Assembly (NCBI RefSeq): GCF_001189535.1
Contig: NZ_CP012070.1
Location: 1,116,001-1,180,000 of the forward strand
Source: Arsenicicoccus sp. oral taxon 190
GTDB taxonomy: Bacteria; Actinomycetota; Actinomycetes; Actinomycetales; Dermatophilaceae
Direction of reading: 5' to 3'
DNA length: 64,000 bases
Of this stretch, positions 49,718 to 57,599 are shown piece by piece. Position 1 is the first letter of the stretch. The number at the start of each line of letters is the position of its first letter. A program made the translations under genes and the position numbers. A model generated the notes under the pieces. The model was not told where the DNA came from, made no database searches, and saw only the letters and a program-made list of their open reading frames with translations.

Positions 49718-50458
49718 TCAGCGCTCGTGGACGGTGATGTCGAAGGCGTACTGGTCGGCGCGGTAGCAGTGGTCACCGAACTCGATGGCAACCCCGTCAG
49801 CGGCATACGCCTTGCGGGTCATGGTCAGCAGCGGGTCGGACTTGGAGACCTCGAGGAGCTTGCGCTCGCGCCCGCCCGGGGAGCGGGCCCCGATGGTCTG
49901 CTGGGCGACGACCATCTTGGCGCCGCGCTCGCGCAGCAGCTCGTAGAGCGAGTGCTCCGTCAGCTCGGCCTCGCTGATGTCGGCGTAGCGCGGCGGCAGC
50001 CAGTTGTGCAGCACCGCGAGGGGCTGGTCCCCGACGAGGCGGAGGCGCTCGATGGAGAGCATGGGAGTGTCCGCGCTCAGGCCGAGCGCCTCGGCGGCGC
50101 GCTCGGAGTAGGACTCCGGCTCGAAGCTCAACACCTGCGTGACCGGGGTGCGACCCGAGCGGGCGAGGTCCTCGTAGAGCGAGGTGAGCTCGTCACGGCG
50201 GTGGATGACCTCGTTGGCGACGGTGGTCCCGATGCCGCGGCGGCGCACCAGCAGGCCCCGGGCGACCATCTCGGCGATGGCGCGGCGGACCGTGGGACGG
50301 GACAGGTCGAGGCGCTCCGCGAGGGACAGCTCGTTCTCGAACGGGTCGCCCGGCTTGAGCGCCCCGCCCTCGATGGCGGCCGTGAGCTGTTGCGCCAGCT
50401 GGTGGTAGAGAGGCACGGGGCTGGCGCGGTCGATGATCACGGGGAGCTGCACGGTCAC
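49718..50458 (-). CDS. GntR/HutC family (UTRA) transcriptional regulator 2
   Basis: The 246-residue paralogue of the regulator at 26974-27711 has a winged helix with LDLSRPTVRRAIAEMVARG and a UTRA domain ending HCYRADQYAFDITVHER. GTG at 50458 is chosen because the N-terminus then aligns with the paralogue (LPV, then DRAS-VPLY) and TACGCT lies eight bases upstream. It is divergent from iolC-aldolase-iolB, with an operator next to the iolC -35. It is probably the local iol repressor. A copy of its 3' end persists at 47123-47170. Confidence 0.88.
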   Translation of the reverse strand: MTVQLPVIIDRASPVPLYHQLAQQLTAAIEGGALKPGDPFENELSLAERLDLSRPTVRRAIAEMVARGLLVRRRGIGTTVANEVIHRRDELTSLYEDLARSGRTPVTQVLSFEPESYSERAAEALGLSADTPMLSIERLRLVGDQPLAVLHNWLPPRYADISEAELTEHSLYELLRERGAKMVVAQQTIGARSPGGRERKLLEVSKSDPLLTMTRKAYAADGVAIEFGDHCYRADQYAFDITVHER

Positions 50459-50511
50459 GCTACGTGAGCGTAATAGCAATATGTCAAAGTGTCACGAGCT
50501 CACTAAAGTCC

Positions 50512-50558
50512 GTTTGTCCTAACAAACCTTGACAGTATGGCGAGCGCTGCGGCAGGCT
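50512..50558 (+). promoter_or_regulatory. Promoter and operator of iolC
   Basis: GTTTGT-CCTA-ACAAAC (50512-50527) is a perfect inverted repeat directly before -35 TTGACA (50529-50534). A weak -10 CAGGCT follows at 50553-50558. Its core resembles TGTC-N2-GACA with one deviation, and the layout is like that at 27767. Confidence 0.6.
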
Positions 50559-50602
50559 GGGAACCGCTCCCACCGCCGTGATCGCCCCACCGAAGGGATG
50601 AC

Positions 50603-51583
50603 ATGACCGACGCACCGCCCCCCGCGACGCCGAGCCCCCTCGACGTGCTGACGATCGGACGGGTCGGCATCGACATCTACCCCCACCAGATCGGGGTGGG
50701 CCTCGAGGACGTCGAGACCTTCGGGAAGTTCCTCGGCGGCAGCGCCACCAACGTCGCCGTGGCTGCGGCCCGGCACGGCCACGCCACCGCGGTGATCACC
50801 CGCACCGGCGACGACCCCTTCGGCCGGTTCGTGCACCGGGAGCTGGCCCGCCTCGGCGTCGACGACCGCTTCGTGTCCCCCGTGCCGGGCCTGCCCACGC
50901 CGGTGACCTTCTGCGAGATGTTCCCGCCCGACGACTTCCCGCTCTACTTCTACCGCTACCCGCAGGCGCCCGACCTCGTGATGGCAGCCGACGAGATGCC
51001 GCTGCAGGCCATCGCCGACGCCCGCATCTTCTGGGCCACCGTCACCGGGCTCTCGCACGAGGTGAGCCGCGCGGCGCACCACGGGGCCTGGGAGGCGCGC
51101 GCCCGGCATACGCACACGATCCTGGACCTGGACTATCGCCCGATGTTCTGGCCCGACGAGGCCACCGCCACGCGGGAGGTCGAGGCCGTCCTGGACCGCT
51201 GCACCGTCGCCGTCGGCAACCGCGAGGAGTGCCGGGTCGCCGTCGGGGAGGAGGACCCCGAGCGCGCCGCCGACGCCCTGCTCGAGCGCGGGATCGAGCT
51301 CGCCGTGGTCAAGCAGGGGCCCAAGGGCGTGCTCGCCAAGACCCGCGACGAGCGCGTCGAGGTGCCGCCGATCCTCATGGACGTGGTCAACGGGCTGGGG
51401 GCGGGGGACGCCTTCGGCGGGGCCTTCTGCCACGGGTTGCTGGAGGGCTGGGACCTGGAGCGCATCGTACGGTTCGCCAACGCCGCGGGCGCCCTCGTCG
51501 TGGGGCGGCTCGAGTGCTCCACCGCCATGCCCACGCCCGACGAGGTCGAGCAGCTGCTCGCCGAGCGCGCAGGAGCCCGGTGA
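50603..51583 (+). CDS. iolC: 5-dehydro-2-deoxygluconokinase
   Basis: The 326-residue PfkB-family kinase phosphorylates 2-deoxy-5-keto-gluconate in inositol catabolism. It has LTIGRVGIDIYPHQIGVGLE and GGSATNVAVAAARHG near the N-terminus, and the catalytic Asp in GLGAGDAFGGAF. The YPHQIGVGLE segment is typical of IolC. The stop overlaps the next start by one base (TGATG). It leads iolC-aldolase-iolB, separated from iolA by a repeat-containing gap of 120 bp. Confidence 0.93.
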   Translation: MTDAPPPATPSPLDVLTIGRVGIDIYPHQIGVGLEDVETFGKFLGGSATNVAVAAARHGHATAVITRTGDDPFGRFVHRELARLGVDDRFVSPVPGLPTPVTFCEMFPPDDFPLYFYRYPQAPDLVMAADEMPLQAIADARIFWATVTGLSHEVSRAAHHGAWEARARHTHTILDLDYRPMFWPDEATATREVEAVLDRCTVAVGNREECRVAVGEEDPERAADALLERGIELAVVKQGPKGVLAKTRDERVEVPPILMDVVNGLGAGDAFGGAFCHGLLEGWDLERIVRFANAAGALVVGRLECSTAMPTPDEVEQLLAERAGAR

Positions 51584-52539
51584 TGGACCGCGTCGGCGTC
51601 GACGTCCGCGCCCTCACCACGACCCGGCTGCGCGAGCCCGAGCGCATCGACCGGCTCTGGGCCGCCCGCCGGCGCCGCCCCCTCGTCGGGGACGACGGCC
51701 GGCTGCTCCTGGTCGCCTGCGACCACCCGGCCCGCGGCTCCCTCGGGGTCCGCGACGACCGTATGGCGATGGCCAGCCGCTCCGACACGCTCGCGCGTCT
51801 CGCCACGGCCCTGTCCCGCCCCGGCGTCGACGGCGTGCTCGGCACCCCCGACATCCTGGAGGACCTGCTGCTGCTCGGCCTGCTCGACGACAAGGTCGTC
51901 GTCGGCTCGATGAATCGCGGTGGCCTGCAGGGCGCGTCGTTCGAGCTCGACGACCGGTTCACGGCGTATGCCGCCTCGGACCTCGCCCGACGGGGGCTCG
52001 ACGGGGGCAAGATGCTGACCCGCATCGCGCTGTCCGAGGAGGGCACGGTGGCCACCCTGGAGGCCAGCGCCCGTGCCGTGACCGAGCTCGCCGACGCCGG
52101 GCTGATGGCGATGGTCGAGCCGTTCTGGTCCTCGCGGGACGCCGACGGGCGGGTCGTCAACCACCTCGACCCCGACTCCGTGATCCGGTCCGTCCACGTC
52201 GCCGCAGGGCTCGGCGCCACGAGCGCCCGCACCTGGCTCAAGCTGCCGGTCGTCGACGACATGGCCCGCGTCTTGGACGCCTCGACGATGCCCGCGCTGC
52301 TCCTCGGCGGGGACCCCACCGGCGACCCCGAGGACACCTACGCCACCTGGGCCGACGCCCTGACCTGCCCCAACGCCGCCGGGCTCGTGGTCGGTCGGGC
52401 GCTGCTCTACCCACCCGACGGCGACGTCGCCGCGGCCGTCGACATCGCCGCGCGGCTCGTCCACGGCGACCACGCGGGCAACCCCGCCCACGGCAACCCC
52501 GCCCACCGCAGCCACGCACCCTCTGGAGGAGCACGATGA
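51583..52539 (+). CDS. Cgl0158-family TIM-barrel protein, probable aldolase of the iol pathway
   Basis: The 318-residue protein matches the Cgl0158-type family of actinobacterial iol clusters and has DeoC/LacD-like barrel features: LLLVACDHPARGSLGV, MNRGGLQGASFELDD, MAMVEPFWS and ARTWLKLPVVDDM with a Lys in the expected Schiff-base strand. It lies between iolC and iolB, so it is a good candidate for cleaving 2-deoxy-5-keto-6-phosphogluconate to DHAP and malonate semialdehyde, the IolJ step. It is tightly coupled on both sides (TGATG and ATGA). Activity is inferred from position. Confidence 0.78.
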   Translation: MDRVGVDVRALTTTRLREPERIDRLWAARRRRPLVGDDGRLLLVACDHPARGSLGVRDDRMAMASRSDTLARLATALSRPGVDGVLGTPDILEDLLLLGLLDDKVVVGSMNRGGLQGASFELDDRFTAYAASDLARRGLDGGKMLTRIALSEEGTVATLEASARAVTELADAGLMAMVEPFWSSRDADGRVVNHLDPDSVIRSVHVAAGLGATSARTWLKLPVVDDMARVLDASTMPALLLGGDPTGDPEDTYATWADALTCPNAAGLVVGRALLYPPDGDVAAAVDIAARLVHGDHAGNPAHGNPAHRSHAPSGGAR

Positions 52540-53447
52540 GCGACTGGTTCAAGCCCTGGCAGACGACCGGGGACGACGACTACGCGGTGCGGATCCGGCC
52601 CGGGGACCCCGGCTGGGCGCACACCGGCCTGCTGGTGGCCGACCTCGCGCCGGGCGAGTCCCGGGAGATCGCCACCGGGGAGCACGAGTTCGTCGTGGTG
52701 CCGCTGGCCTGCGAAGCGGCGGTCGTCGAGACGGGCGGTGCGGCATACGAGCTGGAGGGGCGACCCTCGGTCTTCGCCGGCCCGGCCGACTGTCTCTATG
52801 TCGGGCGCGACGCGACCTTCACCGTCACCGCGCCGCGGGGTGGGCGGATCGCGCTGTGCCACGCGACCGCTCGCAGCGCGTTCCCCGTGAAACATCTGCG
52901 CAAGGCCGAGATCCCCGTCGAGCTGCGGGGGGCCGGGCAGGCGAGCCGGCAGGTGCAGAACTTCGGGACGCCGGACGTGCTGGACGCCGACTCGATCATC
53001 GCCTGCGAGGTCATCACGCCTGCCGGCAACTGGTCGTCCTACCCGCCGCACAAGCACGACGAGGAGCGGTCGGGGGAGGAGACGGCGCTGGAGGAGATCT
53101 ACTACTTCGAGATCCAGGTGGAGCAGGGCGGCGGGCCGGGTGGAGACAGCGGCGGGCCGGGTCGTGACGACGTCGCGCCGGACCCGATCGGCTACCAGCG
53201 CGTCTACGGCACCGACAAGCGGCCGATCGACGTGCTCGCCGAGGTGCGCTCCGGCGACGTGGTGCTCGTGCCGCACGGCTGGCACGGGCCGGCGATGGCG
53301 CCGACCGGCTACGACATGTACTACCTCAACGTGATGGCCGGCCCGGGCGAGCAGCGGGCGTGGCTGATCTGCGACGACCCCGCGCACGCCTGGGTGCGCG
53401 GCACCTGGGACGCCCAGCCCGTCGACCCCCGCCTCCCCTTCTCCTGA
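52536..53447 (+). CDS. iolB: 5-deoxy-glucuronate isomerase
   Basis: The 303-residue double-cupin isomerase converts 5-deoxy-glucuronate to 2-deoxy-5-keto-gluconate. Signatures are SYPPHKHDEERSGEE with the metal-binding His and Glu pairs, then EEIYYFEIQVEQGGG and DVVLVPHGWHGPAMAPTGYD. Its ATG overlaps the aldolase stop. A Gly/Pro-rich insertion after EQGGGPGG is slightly repetitive. It is the last gene before the 47-bp repeat copy at 53448. Confidence 0.94.
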   Translation: MSDWFKPWQTTGDDDYAVRIRPGDPGWAHTGLLVADLAPGESREIATGEHEFVVVPLACEAAVVETGGAAYELEGRPSVFAGPADCLYVGRDATFTVTAPRGGRIALCHATARSAFPVKHLRKAEIPVELRGAGQASRQVQNFGTPDVLDADSIIACEVITPAGNWSSYPPHKHDEERSGEETALEEIYYFEIQVEQGGGPGGDSGGPGRDDVAPDPIGYQRVYGTDKRPIDVLAEVRSGDVVLVPHGWHGPAMAPTGYDMYYLNVMAGPGEQRAWLICDDPAHAWVRGTWDAQPVDPRLPFS

Positions 53448-53494
53448 CCTACCGCCGGTAGCGCGATCGACCGGCCTTCCTTCACCAGGCTGAT
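53448..53494. repeat. 47-bp inverted repeat, copy A
   Basis: This sequence is the near reverse complement of 56458-56504 (44 of 47 positions). It starts with the palindrome CTACCGCCGGTAG and ends CCAGGCTGAT. It begins right after the iolB stop and lies about 75 bases before the iolA start. Confidence 0.8.
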
Positions 53495-53567
53495 CTCGCT
53501 ACCCCCGGCGGGTCTGTGCCCCGCACCCAGCTTCCCGTCATACGGCATCGAGCAAAGGACCACTCCC

Positions 53568-55067
53568 ATGACCACGCGCATCACCCACCTGATCGGCCAC
53601 TCCCCGTGGGAAGGCACGGCCGAGCGCACCTCCGAGGTCTACAACCCCGCCACCGGCGAGGTCACCGGCACCCTCGACCTCGCCGGCACGGCCCTCGTCG
53701 ACGAGGTCGTCACGGGCGCCGCCGAGGCCGCCAAGGCATGGGGCCAGACCTCCATCGCCAAGCGCACTCGCGTGCTCTTCGCCTTCCGCGAGCTGCTCGA
53801 GGCGCGCAAGGGCGAGATCGCCAAGGCCATCGTCGCCGAGCACGGCAAGACCTACCCCGACGCCGTCGGCGAGATCAACCGCGGTCTCGAGGTCGTCGAG
53901 TTCGCCTGCGGCATCGGCCACATCACCAAGGGCGGGTTCTCCGAGAACGTCTCCACCAGCATCGACGCCTACTCGATCCTGCAGCCGCTCGGCGTCGTGG
54001 GCGTCATCAGCCCGTTCAACTTCCCGGCGATGGTGCCGCTGTGGTTCGTGCCCGTGGCGATCGCCTGCGGCAACGCCGTCGTCATCAAGCCGTCGGAGAA
54101 GGACCCCACCGCGGTCAACCTGATCGCCGACCTGTGGCGCGAGGCCGGCCTGCCCGACCACGTCATGAACGTCGTCCACGGCGACAAGGAGGCCGTCGAC
54201 GCGCTGCTCGACAACCCGCAGGTCAAGTCCATCTCGTTCGTGGGGTCCACGCCGATCGCGCGCTACGTCTACGAGCGTGCCGTCGCGGCCGGCAAGCGCG
54301 TCCAGGCCCTCGGCGGCGCCAAGAACCACATGCTCGTGCTGCCCGACGCGGACCTCGACCTCGCGGCGGACGCCGCCGTCAACGCGGGCTTCGGCGCGGC
54401 CGGCGAGCGGTGCATGGCGATCTCCGCCCTCCTCGTCGTCGACTCCGTCGCGGACGAGCTCATCGCCAAGATCACGGAGCGGATGGCGCAGCTCACGACG
54501 GGTGAGGGCAACGGCGAGGGCGTCGACATGGGGCCGCTCGTGACCAAGGCGCACCTGGACAAGGTCCGCGGCTATGTCGACGCCGGCGTGTCCGAGGGGG
54601 CCTCACTCGTGGTGGACGGGCGCTCCGGCGACTGGGTCGGCGGGTCCAAGGACGGCTTCTTCCTGCTGCCGACCCTCTTCGACAAGGTCACGCCGTCGAT
54701 GTCGATCTATCGGGACGAGATCTTCGGGCCCGTGCTGTCGGTCGTGCGGGTCGCGTCGTACGACGAAGGCCTGCAGCTCATCAACGACAACCCGTTCGGC
54801 AACGGCACGACGATCTTAACCAACGACGGCGGCGCCGCGCGGCGCTTCCAGAACGAGGTGCAGGTCGGCATGGTCGGCATCAACGTGCCGATCCCGACGC
54901 CGATGGCCTACTACTCGTTCGGCGGGTGGAAGGGGTCGCTCTTCGGCGACACGCACGCGCACGGGATGGAGGGCGTGCACTTCTTCACCAAGACCAAGGC
55001 GGTGACGGCGCGCTGGCTCGACCCGTCGCACGGCGGCCTCAACCTCGGCTTCCCCCAGAACGACTGA
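53568..55067 (+). CDS. iolA: Methylmalonate-semialdehyde/malonate-semialdehyde dehydrogenase (CoA-acylating)
   Basis: The 499-residue aldehyde dehydrogenase converts malonate semialdehyde to acetyl-CoA and CO2, the last step of inositol catabolism (it is also called MmsA). Visible features are GVISPFNFPAMVPLWF, KPSEKDP, FVGSTPIARYVYE, catalytic Cys282 in GAAGERCMAIS, and the C-terminal MAYYSFGGWKGSLFG. An upstream gap of 120 bp contains repeat copy A. It does not share an obvious operon with the genes after it: a 312-bp gap with paired palindromes and a convergent isomerase follow. Confidence 0.93.
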   Translation: MTTRITHLIGHSPWEGTAERTSEVYNPATGEVTGTLDLAGTALVDEVVTGAAEAAKAWGQTSIAKRTRVLFAFRELLEARKGEIAKAIVAEHGKTYPDAVGEINRGLEVVEFACGIGHITKGGFSENVSTSIDAYSILQPLGVVGVISPFNFPAMVPLWFVPVAIACGNAVVIKPSEKDPTAVNLIADLWREAGLPDHVMNVVHGDKEAVDALLDNPQVKSISFVGSTPIARYVYERAVAAGKRVQALGGAKNHMLVLPDADLDLAADAAVNAGFGAAGERCMAISALLVVDSVADELIAKITERMAQLTTGEGNGEGVDMGPLVTKAHLDKVRGYVDAGVSEGASLVVDGRSGDWVGGSKDGFFLLPTLFDKVTPSMSIYRDEIFGPVLSVVRVASYDEGLQLINDNPFGNGTTILTNDGGAARRFQNEVQVGMVGINVPIPTPMAYYSFGGWKGSLFGDTHAHGMEGVHFFTKTKAVTARWLDPSHGGLNLGFPQND

Positions 55068-55244
55068 CCCACCAGGTCGCCCGCCCCTGAGCGGGTGCCA
55101 CGAGAGTGGTCGCACATCCCACGCCAGGACGACCCTGACGTCGGATCTGCGACCGCTCTGCGGTGGCGGGACCGGCGGGACGTGACCCGGGGGCGAGCGC
55201 CATACGGCCTCTGGCCTGGGATCGGCGGTGCCCACCCACGTGCT

Positions 55245-55311
55245 CCATTGGTCACCAATCATTCGTTGGATCGTTCACATAGACCCCTCAGAGGTCATTG
55301 GTGACCAATGG
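55245..55311. promoter_or_regulatory. Paired palindromes between convergent genes
   Basis: Bases 55245-55259 (CCATTGGTCACCAAT) and 55297-55311 are perfect 15-bp inverted repeats 37 bases apart. Each arm is itself a palindrome (ATTGGT-S-ACCAAT), the style of FadR/GntR-class operators. No gene starts here; the 312-bp gap 55068-55379 lies between two gene ends and holds nothing else obvious. They may be orphan operators or part of a terminator. Confidence 0.6.
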
Positions 55312-55379
55312 CGCCAGGGTGGGGCCGTATGCCGCCCCGCCCGACGCCGCGACCACCGCCGTGGCCGCGCGAGGTGCGG

Positions 55380-56249
55380 TCAGGCGAGGAGCTTCTCGAC
55401 GTACTCCCGGTTGATGCGGGCCGCGTCCTTGGGGTGCCGGTGCGTGGTGTCCTGCTCGAGGACGATCCACCCGTCGTAGTCGTGCTCGCGCAGCCACCGC
55501 ACGACCCCCGCGATGTCGACGAGGCCGTCGCCCAGCTCGGGGAAGATGATGCCCCGCAGCGCGTCGCCGAAGCTCCACCGCTCGGCCTGGGCCCGGCGCA
55601 GCACCTCGGGGTCGACGTCCTTGAGGTGGACGTGCGCCACCCGGTCGCCATAGGTGGGCAGGAAGTCCAGGGCGTCGCCGCCGCCGTACTTGAGGTGGCC
55701 CACGTCGAGGCACCAGCCGACCTTGGCGGGATCCGTCTCGTCGAGGAAGCGGCGCGTCTCGGCGGCCGTCTCGACATAGGTGCCGACGTGGTTGTGCAGG
55801 ACGACGCGCATGCCCATGGGCTCGAGCAGGTCGGCGAGGTGGGCGAGGCCGTCGGCCAGGTTGCGCCACTGCTCGTCCGTCAGGCCGCGGGCCTCGTCGA
55901 CGTGGCCGGCCTCGGCGTCGCGGCGCTCGTCCCCGAGCTCTGCCGCCACCAGGATCGAGCCGCCGGCGGCCCTGACCCGCTCGGCCACGGCCAGGGCGGC
56001 GGCGTCGGCCTCGTCCCAGCGCTCGCGGTCGCGGTACCCCAGCCGCACGAACGCCCCGACCATCTCCAGCCCCCGTCGTGACATCTCCGAGCGCACGACG
56101 GCGGGGTCGTCCGGCATACCGGGGCCCCACTCGGTCGCGACGTAGCCCGCCTCGACCATCTCGTCCATCATCCGGCCCGGGGCGGTATAAGGGCGGAAGT
56201 CCGGGATGTCCCCGTTGTTCCAGTTGCAGGGGGCGGTGGCGATCCTCAT
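55380..56249 (-). CDS. IolE-like TIM-barrel protein (inosose dehydratase/isomerase family)
   Basis: The 289-residue AP-endonuclease-2-like barrel has the IolE-like start MRIATAPCNWNNGDIPDF and metal-ligand segments VVLHNHVGTYVE, WCLDVGHLKYGG, HVHLKDVD and IVLEQDTTHRHP. The family includes 2-keto-myo-inositol dehydratase. ATG at 56249 is chosen because the open frame upstream of it is encoded by a low-complexity tandem repeat (Asp-Arg-Pro units). It runs opposite to the surrounding iol genes. Whether this or the barrel at 56629-57579 is the true IolE cannot be decided by eye. Confidence 0.8.
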   Translation of the reverse strand: MRIATAPCNWNNGDIPDFRPYTAPGRMMDEMVEAGYVATEWGPGMPDDPAVVRSEMSRRGLEMVGAFVRLGYRDRERWDEADAAALAVAERVRAAGGSILVAAELGDERRDAEAGHVDEARGLTDEQWRNLADGLAHLADLLEPMGMRVVLHNHVGTYVETAAETRRFLDETDPAKVGWCLDVGHLKYGGGDALDFLPTYGDRVAHVHLKDVDPEVLRRAQAERWSFGDALRGIIFPELGDGLVDIAGVVRWLREHDYDGWIVLEQDTTHRHPKDAARINREYVEKLLA

Positions 56250-56261
56250 CGATGCGCTCCT

Positions 56262-56331
56262 TGGTCGGTCAGGTCGGTCAGGTCGGTCAGGTCGGGCAGG
56301 TCGGTCAGGTCGGTCGGTCGGGTCGGGCAGC
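56262..56331. repeat. Tandem repeat of GGTCGGTCA-type units
   Basis: About seven imperfect 9-10 bp units (GGTCGGTCA with a GTCGGGCAG variant) lie just upstream of the minus-strand IolE-like start. They may be unstable, and may affect its translation or transcription. The surrounding gap 56250-56628 also holds repeat copy B and the promoter at 56516. Confidence 0.7.
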
Positions 56332-56457
56332 CCGTAGGCAACTTTGCTCTGACATTCTGACATCAGGTCGTCCGCGCGTCGACGCCGCCCCCGTGGTTGC
56401 CGAGGCGGGCGCGGACCCGATCAGCCGGGGTTGGTCAGATCAGCCGGCCTTGGTTCC

Positions 56458-56504
56458 ATCAGCCTGGGGAAGGAAGGCCGGTCGATCGTCCTACCGGCGG
56501 TAGG
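56458..56504. repeat. 47-bp inverted repeat, copy B
   Basis: This is the near-exact inverse of 53448-53494 (44 of 47 positions). It is preceded by two GATCAGCCGG units and lies just before the TTGACA promoter of the next iol operon. Confidence 0.8.
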
Positions 56505-56515
56505 TCTTTGATCTA

Positions 56516-56545
56516 TTGACAGGACATTTGGGCCGCTACTAGCGT
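56516..56545 (+). promoter_or_regulatory. Sigma-70-type promoter of the iolE-like/iolG operon
   Basis: A consensus -35 TTGACA (56516-56521), 18-base spacer and -10 TAGCGT (56540-56545) are visible. The -35 overlaps TGAC-AG-GACA, one change from the TGTC-N2-GACA core found at the other iol promoters, so a repressor would block RNA polymerase directly. Confidence 0.65.
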
Positions 56546-56628
56546 GAGAGCCGCCACGGCAGCAGCAGCGACCTGCCGTCCCCGTCACCGCCGACACCCG
56601 GGTGGGCAGCCCCCGGAGAGGACAGCTC

Positions 56629-57579
56629 ATGGCCGACCACACCTCCCGCACCGACAGGTCCCGCAACACCGAGGACCCGAGGTACGCCGCGCTCACCATC
56701 GGCGTCTGCCCCGACCAGTGGGGCGTGTGGTTCCCGCAGGACCCGCAGCAGATCCCCTGGCAGCAGGCGCTCGACGAGATGGCCGAGGCCGGCTTCTCCG
56801 TGATGGAGACGGGTCCGTTCGGCTACTTCCCGACCGACCCCGCCCGCCTCGCCGACGAGATGGCGCAGCGCGGCTTCCGCGTCGTCGCCGGCACGGGCTG
56901 GGGGATCCTGCACAAGGCCGAGGCCTGGGCCGACACCGAGCGCACCTTCCGCGCGATCGGGGAGACCCACGCCGCCGTGGGCGCGGAGTATGTCGTCCAC
57001 CTGCCCCCGATGTACCGCGACGAGAAGACCGGCGACCTCACCGACGAGCGCACCCTCACCGGGGAGGCCTGGGACCTCTACATCGCCAACGCCAACAAGC
57101 TCGGCCGGCTGATGAAGGAGGACTACGGCCTCAAGATGGTCCTGCACCCGCACGGCGACTCCCACATCGAGACGCCGCAGGACATCGACCGCATCTTCTC
57201 CGCGACCGACCCCGACTACGTCGGCTTCTGCCTGGACACCGGGCACGTCGTCTACGGCCAGGGTGACTGCGTCGACCTCATCCAGCGTTACCCGGAGCGC
57301 ATCGACTACGTCCACATCAAAGCGATGGACCCCGAGCTGGTCCGGCAGGCGCACGAGGACGACTGGCCCTTCGTCGCGGCCGTCCACAAGGGCGTCTCGG
57401 TGGCCCCGCCGGCGGGGGAGCCCCACATGCCCACCCTGATCGACGCGCTCGCGGGCCTCGACAAGGAGCTCTACGTCATCTGCGAGCAGGACATGTACGG
57501 CTGCGACCCGTCCTACCCGCTCCCCAACGCCATCCGCACCCGCGAGTACCTCGCCTCCTGCGGTCTCGGTCTGAAGTAG
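56629..57579 (+). CDS. IolE-type TIM-barrel protein (probable 2-keto-myo-inositol dehydratase)
   Basis: The 316-residue barrel has the sequence VCPDQWGVWFPQDPQQIPW and ETGPFGYFPTDP, found in actinobacterial IolE-like proteins. Likely metal ligands lie in MVLHPHGDSHIET, FCLDTGHVVYGQGD, YVHIKAMD and YVICEQDMYG. It is followed after 20 bp by iolG, which makes its product's precursor (2-keto-myo-inositol), supporting the dehydratase role. ATG at 56629 is preferred over an earlier in-frame start because of the GGAGAGG ribosome site. The N-terminal roughly 25 residues are polar. Confidence 0.82.
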   Translation: MADHTSRTDRSRNTEDPRYAALTIGVCPDQWGVWFPQDPQQIPWQQALDEMAEAGFSVMETGPFGYFPTDPARLADEMAQRGFRVVAGTGWGILHKAEAWADTERTFRAIGETHAAVGAEYVVHLPPMYRDEKTGDLTDERTLTGEAWDLYIANANKLGRLMKEDYGLKMVLHPHGDSHIETPQDIDRIFSATDPDYVGFCLDTGHVVYGQGDCVDLIQRYPERIDYVHIKAMDPELVRQAHEDDWPFVAAVHKGVSVAPPAGEPHMPTLIDALAGLDKELYVICEQDMYGCDPSYPLPNAIRTREYLASCGLGLK

Positions 57580-57599
57580 TCGAAGGGACAACGAATCTC

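Noticed and set aside
47123..49764. An active integrative element between the gntR repeats
   Set aside because: No integrase, excisionase or transposase gene is present, so only a passive or decayed event can be proposed.
55095..55304. A small gene between iolA and the convergent IolE-like gene
   Set aside because: The roughly 69-codon frame has no ribosome site and would have to include the palindromes; composition is like non-coding DNA.
56262..56331. Possible CRISPR-like repeats
   Set aside because: Units are only 9-10 bp, contiguous and without spacers, and there are no cas genes. It is a simple tandem repeat.
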